Below are positions 24,275-31,466 of a stretch of DNA of 64,000 nucleotides, in pieces. Below the pieces are notes generated by a model that searched no databases, had not been told where the DNA came from, and saw only the letters and a list, made by a program, of their open reading frames with translations. The translations under genes and the position numbers were made by a program. The number at the start of each line of letters is the position of its first letter. The first letter of the stretch is position 1. The DNA is taken from assembly GCF_002327085.1 (NCBI RefSeq), contig NZ_CP023429.1, positions 682,001 through 746,000 of the forward strand, given 5' to 3'. The DNA is from Neisseria weixii. Lineage in GTDB: Bacteria; Pseudomonadota; Gammaproteobacteria; Burkholderiales; Neisseriaceae.

Positions 24275-24568
24275 TTAACCGGAAAACTGTAACTCAATTC
24301 CCGATTGGTGCTTAATCGCCACAATCACAACGGTTTCAGGATCAATCCGATATAAAATGGTATAACCTGCATCTCCGAAGGAAACCGGCCATTCCCGGTA
24401 TTCATCATCAAAAAAACGGCCGGCGGCAGGAAATTGTGCCAAACCTGCCAAAGCGTCCCTAACGGCTTTTACCGCATTTCGTGCAGCTTGTTCGTTTTTC
24501 AGTGCTAAAAAATCGTAGAGCCGTCGTAAATCAGCCGTCGCATGTTCGGTTAACATTACTTGTGGCAT
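24275..24568 (-). CDS. parE: ParE/RelE-family toxin
   Basis: 97 residues: LTEHATADLRRLYDFLALKN, LAQFPAAGRFFDDEYREWPV, YTILYRIDPETVVIVAIKHQ fit the ParE/RelE fold. ParE toxins poison gyrase, RelE toxins cleave mRNA; which applies cannot be told. The start overlaps the antitoxin end by 13 bases. Confidence 0.88.
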   Translation of the reverse strand: MPQVMLTEHATADLRRLYDFLALKNEQAARNAVKAVRDALAGLAQFPAAGRFFDDEYREWPVSFGDAGYTILYRIDPETVVIVAIKHQSGIELQFSG

Positions 24569-24843
24569 TTCAATTCCCCGGCTTCTCTTCCCTCAATAAT
24601 TGCACCCATCCATACATTCGCCTCTTCCAACGTAACATGCAGGCCGGTTTCTTGATAGTGGGCCCAAGAAGCATCGGCTGCGGCACGTAAAGCAGCTTTC
24701 TGCTCCTCACGTTCCAAAAATTGGTTGACCGCTTCCCGCATCAACCAATGCACAGAGCGATCTTGGGTTTCGGCAACTGCTTTCAAACGGTCTCTGATTT
24801 CCAGCGGTAATTTGACGGCCACAGGCACGGTTTTCGGTTTCAT
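24556..24843 (-). CDS. ribbon-helix-helix antitoxin of ParE
   Basis: 95 residues. The N-terminal RHH reads VPVAVKLPLEIRDRLKAVAE then HWLMREAVNQFLEREE; the C-terminal part is the toxin-binding tail. GGAGAATAAA precedes ATG 24843. Together with the downstream toxin it is a standard type II pair, placed inside the region flanked by the long direct repeats. Confidence 0.85.
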   Translation of the reverse strand: MKPKTVPVAVKLPLEIRDRLKAVAETQDRSVHWLMREAVNQFLEREEQKAALRAAADASWAHYQETGLHVTLEEANVWMGAIIEGREAGELKCHK

Positions 24844-24960
24844 TTTATTCTCCGAATAAAAGTATTAAAAGGTATTACCATTATATACTTTAGTAGGGTA
24901 ATTTGGCGTGGCGGTATTAATTCTTTTAACCTTTAATGGGCAACTTGACTAGAAATAACT

Positions 24961-24988
24961 AGGCCGTCTGAAAATTTTCAGACGGCCT
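24961..24988. terminator. perfect 28-bp DUS palindrome
   Basis: Two AG-DUS (AGGCCGTCTGAA) face each other with only AATT-type bases between them, giving a perfect 28-base palindrome. It lies between the ParE promoter region and the mazF end and can terminate both directions. Confidence 0.75.
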
Positions 24989-25023
24989 GGTTATTCAATA
25001 TGCAAAGAAGTTAATTCCCGTTA

Positions 25024-25366
25024 TCAAAGATTGCCCAATCCAATCAAAACAGAAATTTTTGCCCGGATTTCTTCCAATTCGCTGTCCGAGACCTTCCCTT
25101 TAAAACAGCTTGCCGGATACGCCAATCCAAACTTTTCACTTGGTCGGAAAGGGCAACATTCTTTCTGCTGCCGTCAATATTAACTTCAAAAGGATAACCT
25201 TTTACTTGAGTTGTCAGCGGACAGCAAATCAGCAACCCGGTGTTTTTGTTATAAGCCTTCGGAGTTAACACAACAGCCGGTCGATGTCCGGCCTGCTCAT
25301 GCCCGGCTTGGGAGTAAAATTCAGCCAAATAATATCCCCTACATCCGGTATATAGTTTTTGCTCAT
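25024..25366 (-). CDS. mazF: MazF-family toxin (two homopolymer contractions)
   Basis: Starts MSKNYIPDVGDIIWLNFTP. One added base in G 25310-25312 restores QAGHEQAGHRPAVVLTPKAYN, the MazF/PemK signature, and one in T 25094-25095 restores KVSDSELEEIRAKISVLIGL; the restored protein has about 114 residues. CCPLTTQVKGYPFEV and DQVKSLDWR are also typical. MazF cleaves mRNA at short sequence motifs. The start overlaps the MazE stop (ATGA). Confidence 0.85.
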
Positions 25367-25602
25367 AACAATTCCTTGCCGACGGGTTCGCCGCTCGAAA
25401 TTTCCTGATGAAGGTTGTCATCGGTAATGGCAGACAGAAGCTGATCCAAGCAATACCTGCTTTTAACAGGTTCAATCACAATTTTGCCGTTTTCTTCGCG
25501 AACATCGACCAGCGCATCAGCTTTTAACTGCAATGCTGCCAAGATGGAAGCAGGAATCCGAACACCTACGCTGTTCCCCCATTTTTTAATAGCCAGTTGC
25601 AT
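25363..25602 (-). CDS. mazE: MazE-family antitoxin
   Basis: 79 residues from ATG 25602 (AAGGAGAGAACA upstream; longer frames are unlikely). MQLAIKKWGNSVGVRIPASI is the AbrB/MazE DNA-binding domain and the acidic tail binds MazF. A 17-base odd palindrome upstream is its likely operator. Confidence 0.9.
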   Translation of the reverse strand: MQLAIKKWGNSVGVRIPASILAALQLKADALVDVREENGKIVIEPVKSRYCLDQLLSAITDDNLHQEISSGEPVGKELL

Positions 25603-25629
25603 TGTTCTCTCCTTCTTAATCTTAAGCAT

Positions 25630-25646
25630 GTTATACATTGTATAAC
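25630..25646. promoter_or_regulatory. palindromic operator of mazEF
   Basis: GTTATACATTGTATAAC is an odd palindrome 27 bases upstream of the mazE start, overlapping where its promoter should lie; MazE/MazEF autorepression acts on such sites. Confidence 0.65.
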
Positions 25647-25670
25647 TTTCTTTGCTAGTATACAAGGTTC

Positions 25671-25701
25671 GGGTCGTCTGAAAATTTCAGACGGCCTTTT
25701 T
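25671..25701. terminator. DUS-variant inverted pair
   Basis: GGGTCGTCTGAAAA faces TTTCAGACGGCCT with Ts following. The left arm departs from AGGCCGTCTGAA by GGTCGTCTGAA, like the AGGTCGTCTGAA dialect. Confidence 0.6.
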
Positions 25702-25769
25702 GTTGCAAATACAATTAAAAAAATAATTCTGCACTTGGCGCAGTAAAAATATCGCTTGTAATACAAATA

Positions 25770-26528
25770 TATCCTGCGTTCTAGCAGAAATACACTTCTT
25801 TCTTAGAAAATATCCGTTTTTGAAGGAGGAGGTACGCGCGGAGGGAGATGGATTAGCTCATTAGTTAGATATTGATAGTTTGAAGTAGATTAATTATAGT
25901 TTTAAATTAGATTGAATTAGATTATAAATAGGTTTATATTAGATTATAATTAGATTTTATATAATCCAATAACTAGCCTTTGTTAGGCTGAAATATAGTC
26001 TGAATTAGATGATATTGGATTGAAGATAGATTATATTGGATGTATAATAGGTTATAGATAGTTTTAATTAGACTGTGATTGGATATGGGTATTTCTGTTG
26101 AAAATTTTATGGCCGGTCAAACAGGGCAAGGCCGTCAATCGAAGCTGAAGCCGTTCAAAGCCGATATTTTGCTGCTCAAGAAAAACGGGTTTTCCCAAAA
26201 GCAGATTCAGCAGTTTTTGGCGCAAAACGGTGTCCGTGCCGGACTGACGACGATTAACTGGTTTATCCGCTCCCGGGGCAGGAGACGGTTTCTGCGACGG
26301 TGAAAGTATCGAAAAAATCAGATGATGTTAATCAATTAACGGTTAAGCCGAAGACCGTTCCCGAGCCGGAACAGCAGTCAAACGATTCCGAACAGTCGCA
26401 GCTATCCCAACCCAGAAAATTCAGTTGGACTGACATACCACCTGATGACGATGAATTGTTCGGGATAAACCAAACTCCTGAACATCCGGCAAAACAAGAA
26501 GAAGCCGTCTGAACGCTTTCAGATGGCC
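25770..26528 (+). repeat. long direct repeat, copy 2
   Basis: Nearly identical to 23504-24263, including the AT-rich TTAGATT array (about 25850-26083) and the downstream ORF; divergence rises toward the 3' end (TGGACTGACATACCACC versus TGGACAGCCACACCTCC). Direct repeats of this length could recombine and excise the ParE/MazEF segment between them. Confidence 0.9.
26085..26512 (+). CDS. small HTH-like protein, repeat copy 2 (one homopolymer contraction)
   Basis: MGISVENFMAGQTGQGRQSK continues intact through FSQKQIQQFLAQNGVRAGLT to WFIRSRG, then breaks at G 26275-26278, where copy 1 has five Gs. With the fifth G it reads QETVSATVKVSKKSDDVNQL and on to DIPPDDDELFGINQTPEHPA, about 142 residues. 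The two copies break at different places, each intact where the other is broken, so one working protein sequence can be rebuilt. Likely DNA-binding. Confidence 0.7.
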
Positions 26529-26608
26529 TTTGATTCGGTTATTGAGCAGTAGCGATCTGTTTAAATACAATCTATAATTAGCTAACTGAACTAAGTAAAG
26601 GCGTCGCC

Positions 26609-26854
26609 ATGTTCCATGCAAATATCCATCAGGCAAAAACCAATCTCAGCCAATTGATTCAAAAAGCCGAGGCTGGGGAAACCGTCATTATTGCCAAAGC
26701 GGGAAAACCATGTGTCCAATTGACCGGTATTATCAAACAGGAACGGAAAGCAGGCAGCCTGAAAAAATTCAGCCATGCCCAAAATACCGATATTTCCCGA
26801 ATCCTTGAAAGTGATAGCGATACCGCAGATTTATTTGAGACATCTTCCCTATGA
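26609..26854 (+). CDS. phd: Phd/YefM-family antitoxin
   Basis: 81 residues: FHANIHQAKTNLSQLIQKAE and GETVIIAKAGKPCVQLTG match the Phd/YefM N-terminal domain. Its 3' part contains AGGCAGCCTGAA (26752-26763), an exact Kingella-dialect uptake sequence, in frame as GSLKKFS. That hints at transfer from a Kingella-like donor. The stop overlaps the PIN toxin start (ATGA). Confidence 0.88.
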   Translation: MFHANIHQAKTNLSQLIQKAEAGETVIIAKAGKPCVQLTGIIKQERKAGSLKKFSHAQNTDISRILESDSDTADLFETSSL

Positions 26855-27300
26855 GAAAAATCCTATTGGATACGCACGTTGTGCTGTGGTGGGTATTGGA
26901 TGACGGGAAATTAGGCAAAAATGCCCGCAAACTGATCGAAAACCCCAACAATCTGATTTTTGTCAGTGCTGCGAGTATTTGGGAGATTTCAATCAAGCTG
27001 AATAAAAGATTGCTGAAACTGCCCGAAGAGTTTTTTGATGTGATAGGGCAAGAGGATTTTGAGAATCTCCCTATAGATTTCTTCCACGCCAAGCAGGCCG
27101 GACTGCTTCCTGCGATACATCAAGATCCTTTTGACAGGATGCTGATTGCCCAGACCCAAGCGGAAGGTTTGGAACTGATGACCGTTGACGGATATATCCG
27201 CAATACGGAATCAGGGTTATTGATGCAGGCAAATGAAAATTCATCTTTAATAATAAGGCCGTCTGAAATTTCAGACGGCTTTTTACCACTCGGATTCTAA
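26851..27300 (+). CDS. PIN-domain (VapC-like) toxin
   Basis: 149 residues: ILLDTHVVLWWVLDDG with the first catalytic Asp, SAASIWEISIKLNKRLL, and DPFDRMLIAQTQAEGLELMT with DPFDRML. PIN toxins are RNases. The last 15 residues (RPSEISDGFLPLGF) are encoded by an inverted DUS hairpin, so the reading frame runs through the terminator; the ancestral stop was probably earlier. The stop overlaps the convergent ParE gene by four bases. Confidence 0.85.
   Translation: MRKILLDTHVVLWWVLDDGKLGKNARKLIENPNNLIFVSAASIWEISIKLNKRLLKLPEEFFDVIGQEDFENLPIDFFHAKQAGLLPAIHQDPFDRMLIAQTQAEGLELMTVDGYIRNTESGLLMQANENSSLIIRPSEISDGFLPLGF
27256..27284. terminator. inverted AG-DUS pair inside the PIN gene 3' end
   Basis: AGGCCGTCTGAAATTTCAGA-type hairpin with Ts, translated as part of the toxin's last residues. 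Confidence 0.65.
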
Positions 27301-27584
27301 AAATCATCAACAGGCCATTTTTGCCATTGAGGGAGTATTGCAATGACATTCAGTACATTTTCTTTGTCAATTTGATATATAAGACGGTAACGAAGCGGAT
27401 ACAGCTCTCGGGTATCCTTAACGGTTCCGGGTTTGCCCATTTTGGGTTGGGTGGCCGCCAACTCAAGCAGCCGTTCAATTTCCCAAAAAGCCTTTTGCGC
27501 AGAGACTGTTCCGGCAAAATCTTTCCTTGCTTCAAGCAGCTTATCCAATTGTTCGACGGCGCGTTCGGACCAATTGATATTCAT
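27297..27584 (-). CDS. ParE/RelE-family toxin
   Basis: 95 residues: INWSERAVEQLDKLLEARKD, PKMGKPGTVKDTRELYPLRY and RLIYQIDKENVLNVIAILP fit the ParE/RelE fold. Its start overlaps the antitoxin stop by four bases and its stop overlaps the convergent PIN gene. It ends with QKWPVDDF. Confidence 0.88.
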   Translation of the reverse strand: MNINWSERAVEQLDKLLEARKDFAGTVSAQKAFWEIERLLELAATQPKMGKPGTVKDTRELYPLRYRLIYQIDKENVLNVIAILPQWQKWPVDDF

Positions 27585-27847
27585 TCAGATGGCTCCTCAG
27601 CCGCCCACAAAGCAAATTTCGCTTCCATTTTTCTACGAACTTCAGAATCACCGGTTATCCGTCCTGCTGCAATATCAGCCAAGCCTTTTTCGACTTCGGC
27701 TCGGACATAAGCTTCATAACGCTGCTTCTCAATATAATCGCGCATAAACTCACGTACAAGCTGGGAAGCGTTTCGATCCGACTGCCGTGCAGCTTCCATA
27801 AAAGCTTCTTTTTCCGTATCGGGAACATTCATGATGAATTGAGCCAT
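27581..27847 (-). CDS. RHH antitoxin
   Basis: 88 residues from ATG 27847 (AGGAGATATAAC before it): MAQFIMNVPDTEKEAFMEAA and ASQLVREFMRDYIEKQR form a ribbon-helix-helix, followed by an acidic tail. The upstream sequence has an AT-rich near-palindrome of TATATA steps that may be the operator. Confidence 0.85.
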   Translation of the reverse strand: MAQFIMNVPDTEKEAFMEAARQSDRNASQLVREFMRDYIEKQRYEAYVRAEVEKGLADIAAGRITGDSEVRRKMEAKFALWAAEEPSE

Positions 27848-27892
27848 GTTATATCTCCTGATTAAATGAATATATATAAAATATATATACAA

Positions 27893-28334
27893 ACCGCAGA
27901 AACTGCAAGTGTGTTGTATCCATACCGCTACTTATCCACAAAACCTGTATATATCCCCCCTCAAAAACAGCACATCTATCCACTAAATCCCATATCCACA
28001 ATGATTGAGACGGTTGCACAAAAATCAGGCACTTTAAGTGTCTGAAAGGGTCTCTGAAAGGGCTGTCTGTATAGTGATCGGCTTTAGCGTACAAAGACCT
28101 TTGTCTTAACTGTACATTGTACTTTGCAATAATTGTACAAAGACATGATTTATAAAGGTTTTTAAAACGCAGTTTCTACGAAGCCGAAACGGCTTTTCAG
28201 ACGGCCTGAAACCTTAAAATCATCAAAACGGCATAAAAAAACGGCCGATACAGGGTATCAGCCGTAAAAAACTGCCCGAGCCAGGCTCAAAAGCAGGGTG
28301 AAGACGGATTTTAGGCAGGTTTGGACAGCACGAA
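27893..28334. other. candidate replication origin: DnaA-box-like sites and repeats
   Basis: No ORF fits. An exact DnaA box TTATCCACA (27932-27940) is joined by ATATCCACA (27992-28000), CTATCCACT (27976-27984) and GTATCCATA (about 27916); neighbours are 16 bases apart in pairs. Further on, GTACAAAGAC occurs at 28089-28098 and 28135-28144, with a GTACATTGTAC core between them, iteron-like. The region lies directly downstream of a Rep-like gene on the minus strand. Some ICEs replicate as plasmids after excision, which this layout would allow. Confidence 0.5.
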
Positions 28335-28365
28335 AGCGCAACAAGGCTTCAGACCTTATTGCGCT
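28335..28365 (-). terminator. hairpin at the 3' end of the rep gene
   Basis: AGCGCAAYAAGG-type arms (28335-28346 and 28354-28365) with one G-U pair on the minus strand, three bases after the rep stop. No clear U-run, so termination is uncertain. Confidence 0.4.
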
Positions 28366-28368
28366 GAG

Positions 28369-29157
28369 TTATTTTTTTAGTTTCCGCTTTTTCAGATATT
28401 CCTGTATGGCTTGATAGCCTTCGTTTTGGCGGACAGCCTCCTTGTCGGGTGGCGGTTTGTTCTCTTCTTCCAGTTTGGCTTTATATTCGGCCTCCCGCTC
28501 ACGTTTTACCTGTTCCGCCTGTTCCCGTACGGTTTTTTCAGACGGCCTGTACGGTTGGTTTTTGTCATTAAAGAAGAATCCTATCCAACCCGTCAGAACC
28601 GATTTTTCCATAATCGGCTTCAGATCCAGCTTTTTATTGTGCAGTTCCGCCAGTTGCTTCACGGCTTTCTTTTTCATGGAATGGCCGGCCGTTTTGCCTT
28701 TCTCGGCCACCATATCCAGCCAGTCGTGCCAAAGTTTGAGCGGGATAAATTTGGGAATACGGAAATTGTCGCGGTCATAGTGATGTTTGCTGTCGGTTTT
28801 CGGTACGGCAACGCCGCGTAATCCGCAGATTTTGGCCAGCAGCACTTCACGGTTGATATACCAGTGCATTTTGCCGTGGATGCCGCCGCGCCGGTATTGA
28901 ACCAAACCCTGTTCCAACAGGATACGGCGCACCTTCTCATAGCCGCGCCGGGTCAGGCCCAGTTCTTTTTTCAGGTGGTCGGCAGTCTTATAAACCCAGC
29001 CCTGTTTTTTAGGTTCTTTATCAGCCACGTCGCTCCACCAAAACAGGTTGGACAGGAATGAGGCCGTCTGAAAATCGTGCGCGCACAGGGGCATAAATTC
29101 ATCATAGACTTGGATGAATTTGTCTTGGAGGTAGAGGCGCAGGTCGGCGATGAACAT
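28369..29157 (-). CDS. replication initiator-like protein
   Basis: 262 residues. The N-terminal half has a winged-helix look (FLSNLFWWSDVADKEPKKQG, YKTADHLKKELGLTRRGYEK, QYRRGGIHGKMHWYIN) like phage/plasmid replication proteins; the C-terminal half is Lys/Glu-rich and helical with a DUS-encoded RPSEK. It precedes a stretch with DnaA-box-like sites and iteron-like repeats, which supports a role in replication of the excised element. Other helix-turn-helix functions remain possible. Confidence 0.6.
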   Translation of the reverse strand: MFIADLRLYLQDKFIQVYDEFMPLCAHDFQTASFLSNLFWWSDVADKEPKKQGWVYKTADHLKKELGLTRRGYEKVRRILLEQGLVQYRRGGIHGKMHWYINREVLLAKICGLRGVAVPKTDSKHHYDRDNFRIPKFIPLKLWHDWLDMVAEKGKTAGHSMKKKAVKQLAELHNKKLDLKPIMEKSVLTGWIGFFFNDKNQPYRPSEKTVREQAEQVKREREAEYKAKLEEENKPPPDKEAVRQNEGYQAIQEYLKKRKLKK

Positions 29158-29168
29158 TGCAGATAGCC

Positions 29169-29381
29169 CTATTTTTTTGGCTTATAGGCTTTAGCAATTG
29201 CCTCCACCGTCACTTCATTATTGGTGTATTCCGAGATTTTAATTGCCGTTTCAAGTGGAGCTTTTTTCCTGCCACTCGCAATTTGGGAAATCCATGTGTA
29301 GTTAATGTCTAAATCCTTAGCCATTGTTGTTACCCGACCACGGCGTTGTTTCAACCATTCTCGTAATGTGCGTTCGCTCAT
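29169..29381 (-). CDS. Cro/YdaS-like XRE regulator
   Basis: 70 residues: LREWLKQRRGRVTTMAKDLD and NYTWISQIASGRKKAPLETA form a helix-turn-helix of the XRE class. It is divergent from the repressor gene at 29501, the classic cI-cro arrangement, and precedes the rep gene on its strand. The 119-base gap between the two starts holds an operator-like motif. Confidence 0.85.
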   Translation of the reverse strand: MSERTLREWLKQRRGRVTTMAKDLDINYTWISQIASGRKKAPLETAIKISEYTNNEVTVEAIAKAYKPKK

Positions 29382-29415
29382 CAGTATTTGCCTACTATCG
29401 AAAAATTTGAGTTTA

Positions 29416-29432
29416 TATGTTACCTATGGCTA
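29416..29432. promoter_or_regulatory. operator-like motif between the divergent regulators
   Basis: GTTACCTATGGCTAATA lies in the 29382-29500 gap. The same words recur at about 30938, next to an inverted repeat with arms AATATTAGCC. Sites shared by regulator promoters suggest binding by the S24-like or Cro-like protein. Confidence 0.6.
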
Positions 29433-29500
29433 ATAAATAAATCAACAACTGAATGATTGTAGTTTCCCAAAGGAAAATAATTGGCAGCGATAATTAAAAA

Positions 29501-30186
29501 ATGAATACACTTGCTGATAGAATCAAACAACGTTTGTCAGACTTGGATAAAACACAAGCTGATTTAGCCAAATATTGCAAAGTTAAACCGCCTTCTGTCT
29601 CTAAATGGTTGAGTGGTGGCACTAAAACGCTACAAGGACAGAATCTGCTTCGCGCTTCTGAATTCTTGGAATGTGATCCAGATTGGTTGGCTAGTGGCAA
29701 AGGATTTTGGGCTGATACTAAAAATGGAAATATAAAACCTCATGAATCTGTTACGTCCCCTATACAGTCAAAATGCTTGGAGAAGATATTCTTGCGCAAT
29801 ATCTGATTAATACGTCTGATATTGCGGCCAATATATCTTATATTGAATATACTGAAGACCAATACAGAAGAATTTTTACAGCAAAAAATCCTAGCAGCCT
29901 CAGGTTAACTAATATCAAAGTAGACAATATGTCGGGTACATTGGAACCCGGTGATTTGGTATTTGTAGATATTTCTACCAATCGATATGATGGAGATGGG
30001 ATTTACTTATTTATAGTAGGCAATCACTTACATCTAAAAAGATTACAAATGGCTGGAAGTAATCTGTTAGTTATTTCTGATAATCGGCAATATAAAAGCT
30101 GGGAAATTTCTCCTAAAGATAAATCTACTATGGTCGTTGTTGGAAAGGTTCTTCTTGGCCAGTCACAGATATTTCAAAGATTTTAA
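29501..30186 (+). CDS. CI-like XRE/S24 repressor (one homopolymer contraction)
   Basis: MNTLADRIKQRLSDLDKTQA with KVKPPSVSKWLSGG is an XRE DNA-binding domain. One added A at 29770-29773 joins it to MLGEDILAQYLINTSDIAAN and the S24 peptidase-like C-terminus (about 228 residues in all). The active-site region reads VDNMSGTLEPGDLVFVD where family members have G-D-S-M, so the catalytic Ser is Asn; the Lys region (HLKRLQM) is kept. RecA-stimulated self-cleavage would then fail, so release of repression may rely on the AntA antirepressor. Confidence 0.8.
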
Positions 30187-30208
30187 AAGCCATAAAATAG
30201 AGAAAATT

Positions 30209-30544
30209 ATGAAATCAGAAGTTGTCTTTGAAGATAGATTTTTTCAACTTGTATGCTATTCAGGTATTGTTGCTGATGCAAATACTAAAATTAGTACCCA
30301 TGTTTCAGGTGGCGGTTTTGATTATGTATCCATCAAAAGCACAACGCATGAAACATCGGAGTTTTTTCTACTTGATGATGAAGGTAATGAGAGTTGCTTT
30401 AGGATGAATAACTGGGGAGTCTCAATGAGACCTGGGCATAATGTCCAAGTGTATGCTTTGTTCGATAAACGAAAAAAACTTGGGGAATATGTACTTGTAA
30501 AAAATGATAATTTAAATGAGACTGCCCTAATTTATATAATATAA
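30209..30544 (+). CDS. hypothetical protein downstream of the repressor
   Basis: 111 residues from ATG 30209: MKSEVVFEDRFFQLVCYSGI, then a beta-rich sequence with HVSGGGFDYVSIKSTTHETS and NVQVYALFDKRKKLGEYVLV. AT-rich like the repressor. It may be a sensor or accessory to the repressor; no family recognised. Confidence 0.65.
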   Translation: MKSEVVFEDRFFQLVCYSGIVADANTKISTHVSGGGFDYVSIKSTTHETSEFFLLDDEGNESCFRMNNWGVSMRPGHNVQVYALFDKRKKLGEYVLVKNDNLNETALIYII

Positions 30545-30549
30545 AATTA

Positions 30550-30804
30550 GTGATAAAACAGAAATATAAATGGCCAGCAATATGGGCGACATTATTTTTA
30601 CTCTTTGGTTTCCCAGGAATTTTGAAATTTATATTGCCTCCCGTTTTATCAATTTTTCCTTCGCTTGAAAAAGCTCTAAACCCAGTTGTGTTTCCATTGT
30701 ATGTAGCCTTATTGGCAGCAGTTTTTATAATTTATCAGATCAAAAGTCATTTGACTTTCTCCTCTATTAGGAAAGCCTTATTAGCTGAAGTTTCAAGAAA
30801 ATGA
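30550..30804 (+). CDS. two-pass membrane protein
   Basis: 84 residues with two hydrophobic segments (AIWATLFLLFGFPGILKFIL and VVFPLYVALLAAVFIIYQI). GTG 30550 is the only in-frame start; there is no clear ribosome site, and translation may be coupled to the preceding gene that stops at 30544. Ends shortly before a terminator. Confidence 0.55.
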   Translation: MIKQKYKWPAIWATLFLLFGFPGILKFILPPVLSIFPSLEKALNPVVFPLYVALLAAVFIIYQIKSHLTFSSIRKALLAEVSRK

Positions 30805-30821
30805 TAGAAGTTTTTGAATGA

Positions 30822-30850
30822 AGCCCCGAATTCTCGGGGCTTTTATTTTT
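30822..30850 (+). terminator. intrinsic terminator of the repressor operon
   Basis: AAGCCCCGA and TCGGGGCTTT pair with a short AATTC loop, followed by ATTTTTT. Confidence 0.8.
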
Positions 30851-30899
30851 TAAAAAATAAAGTTATTTAAATTCAATGCTATGCGGTAATTAGAATGTA

Positions 30900-30955
30900 A
30901 AATATTAGCCAAGGCTAATATTTTTCTTGCAAATAATGTTACCTATGGCTAATAT
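30900..30955. promoter_or_regulatory. repressor-operator-like repeats
   Basis: Arms AATATTAGCC and GGCTAATATT separated by AA form an inverted repeat, followed by GTTACCTATGGCTAATATA, which repeats the motif at 29416. The pair precedes the structured RNA region, so it may regulate its transcription. Confidence 0.6.
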
Positions 30956-31049
30956 ATCGATAACAAGCTCTTTAACAACCAGCCTTTAAATGCCTATGCC
31001 GCACCGCCGTCTGTGTCGTTGTCGTGTGGGAAAATCATTTGTGGCTGAA

Positions 31050-31330
31050 TTTAACGTAGCAACCGTTCGGAGGCAGAACAGCCTTTGTCAAATCGGACAA
31101 ACGGTTGCGGGTATCGTCAACATACCTGAAAGAAAAAAGACCGACTAACCGGTAGCGCGGGTGCGTCCGGGTCAAGCGGTCTGTTGAACGGAAAAAATCG
31201 GAACGTAATTCCGATGTTGGGCAAATCTGCGGAGAAGCCCTGACTGACAATTTGACTTGATAAAACTGCCTCTGTCGGGCAGATGTAGGGCGGTAATGCC
31301 CTTTGCGCGTGTCCGGTAACACGCATTTTC
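31050..31330 (+). ncRNA. candidate structured non-coding RNA
   Basis: No plausible ORF, but many hairpins: 31059-31067 with 31100-31108 (GCAACCGTT/AACGGTTGC), 31110-31114 with 31122-31126, 31138-31143 with 31177-31182 (AGACCG/CGGTCT), 31197-31203 with 31209-31215 (ATCGGAA/TTCCGAT), 31287-31291 with 31298-31302, and a terminal 31307-31312 with 31319-31324 (GCGTGT/ACACGC) followed by ATTTT. Further hairpins continue to about 31400. Not one of the RNAs I recognise (RNase P, tmRNA, 6S). A phage-like regulatory RNA is most plausible. Confidence 0.45.
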
Positions 31331-31466
31331 AGACGGCCTCACACGCCGTCTTCGGTCTGTATCCAGACCCAAGCCCGTTTGATGAAGCGGGTTTCAGTAT
31401 GGGTACGGTCATTATAGCACTAAGACTGCTGTAATAATGACAAAAGTTATTTTTAGGAAGGTTGAA

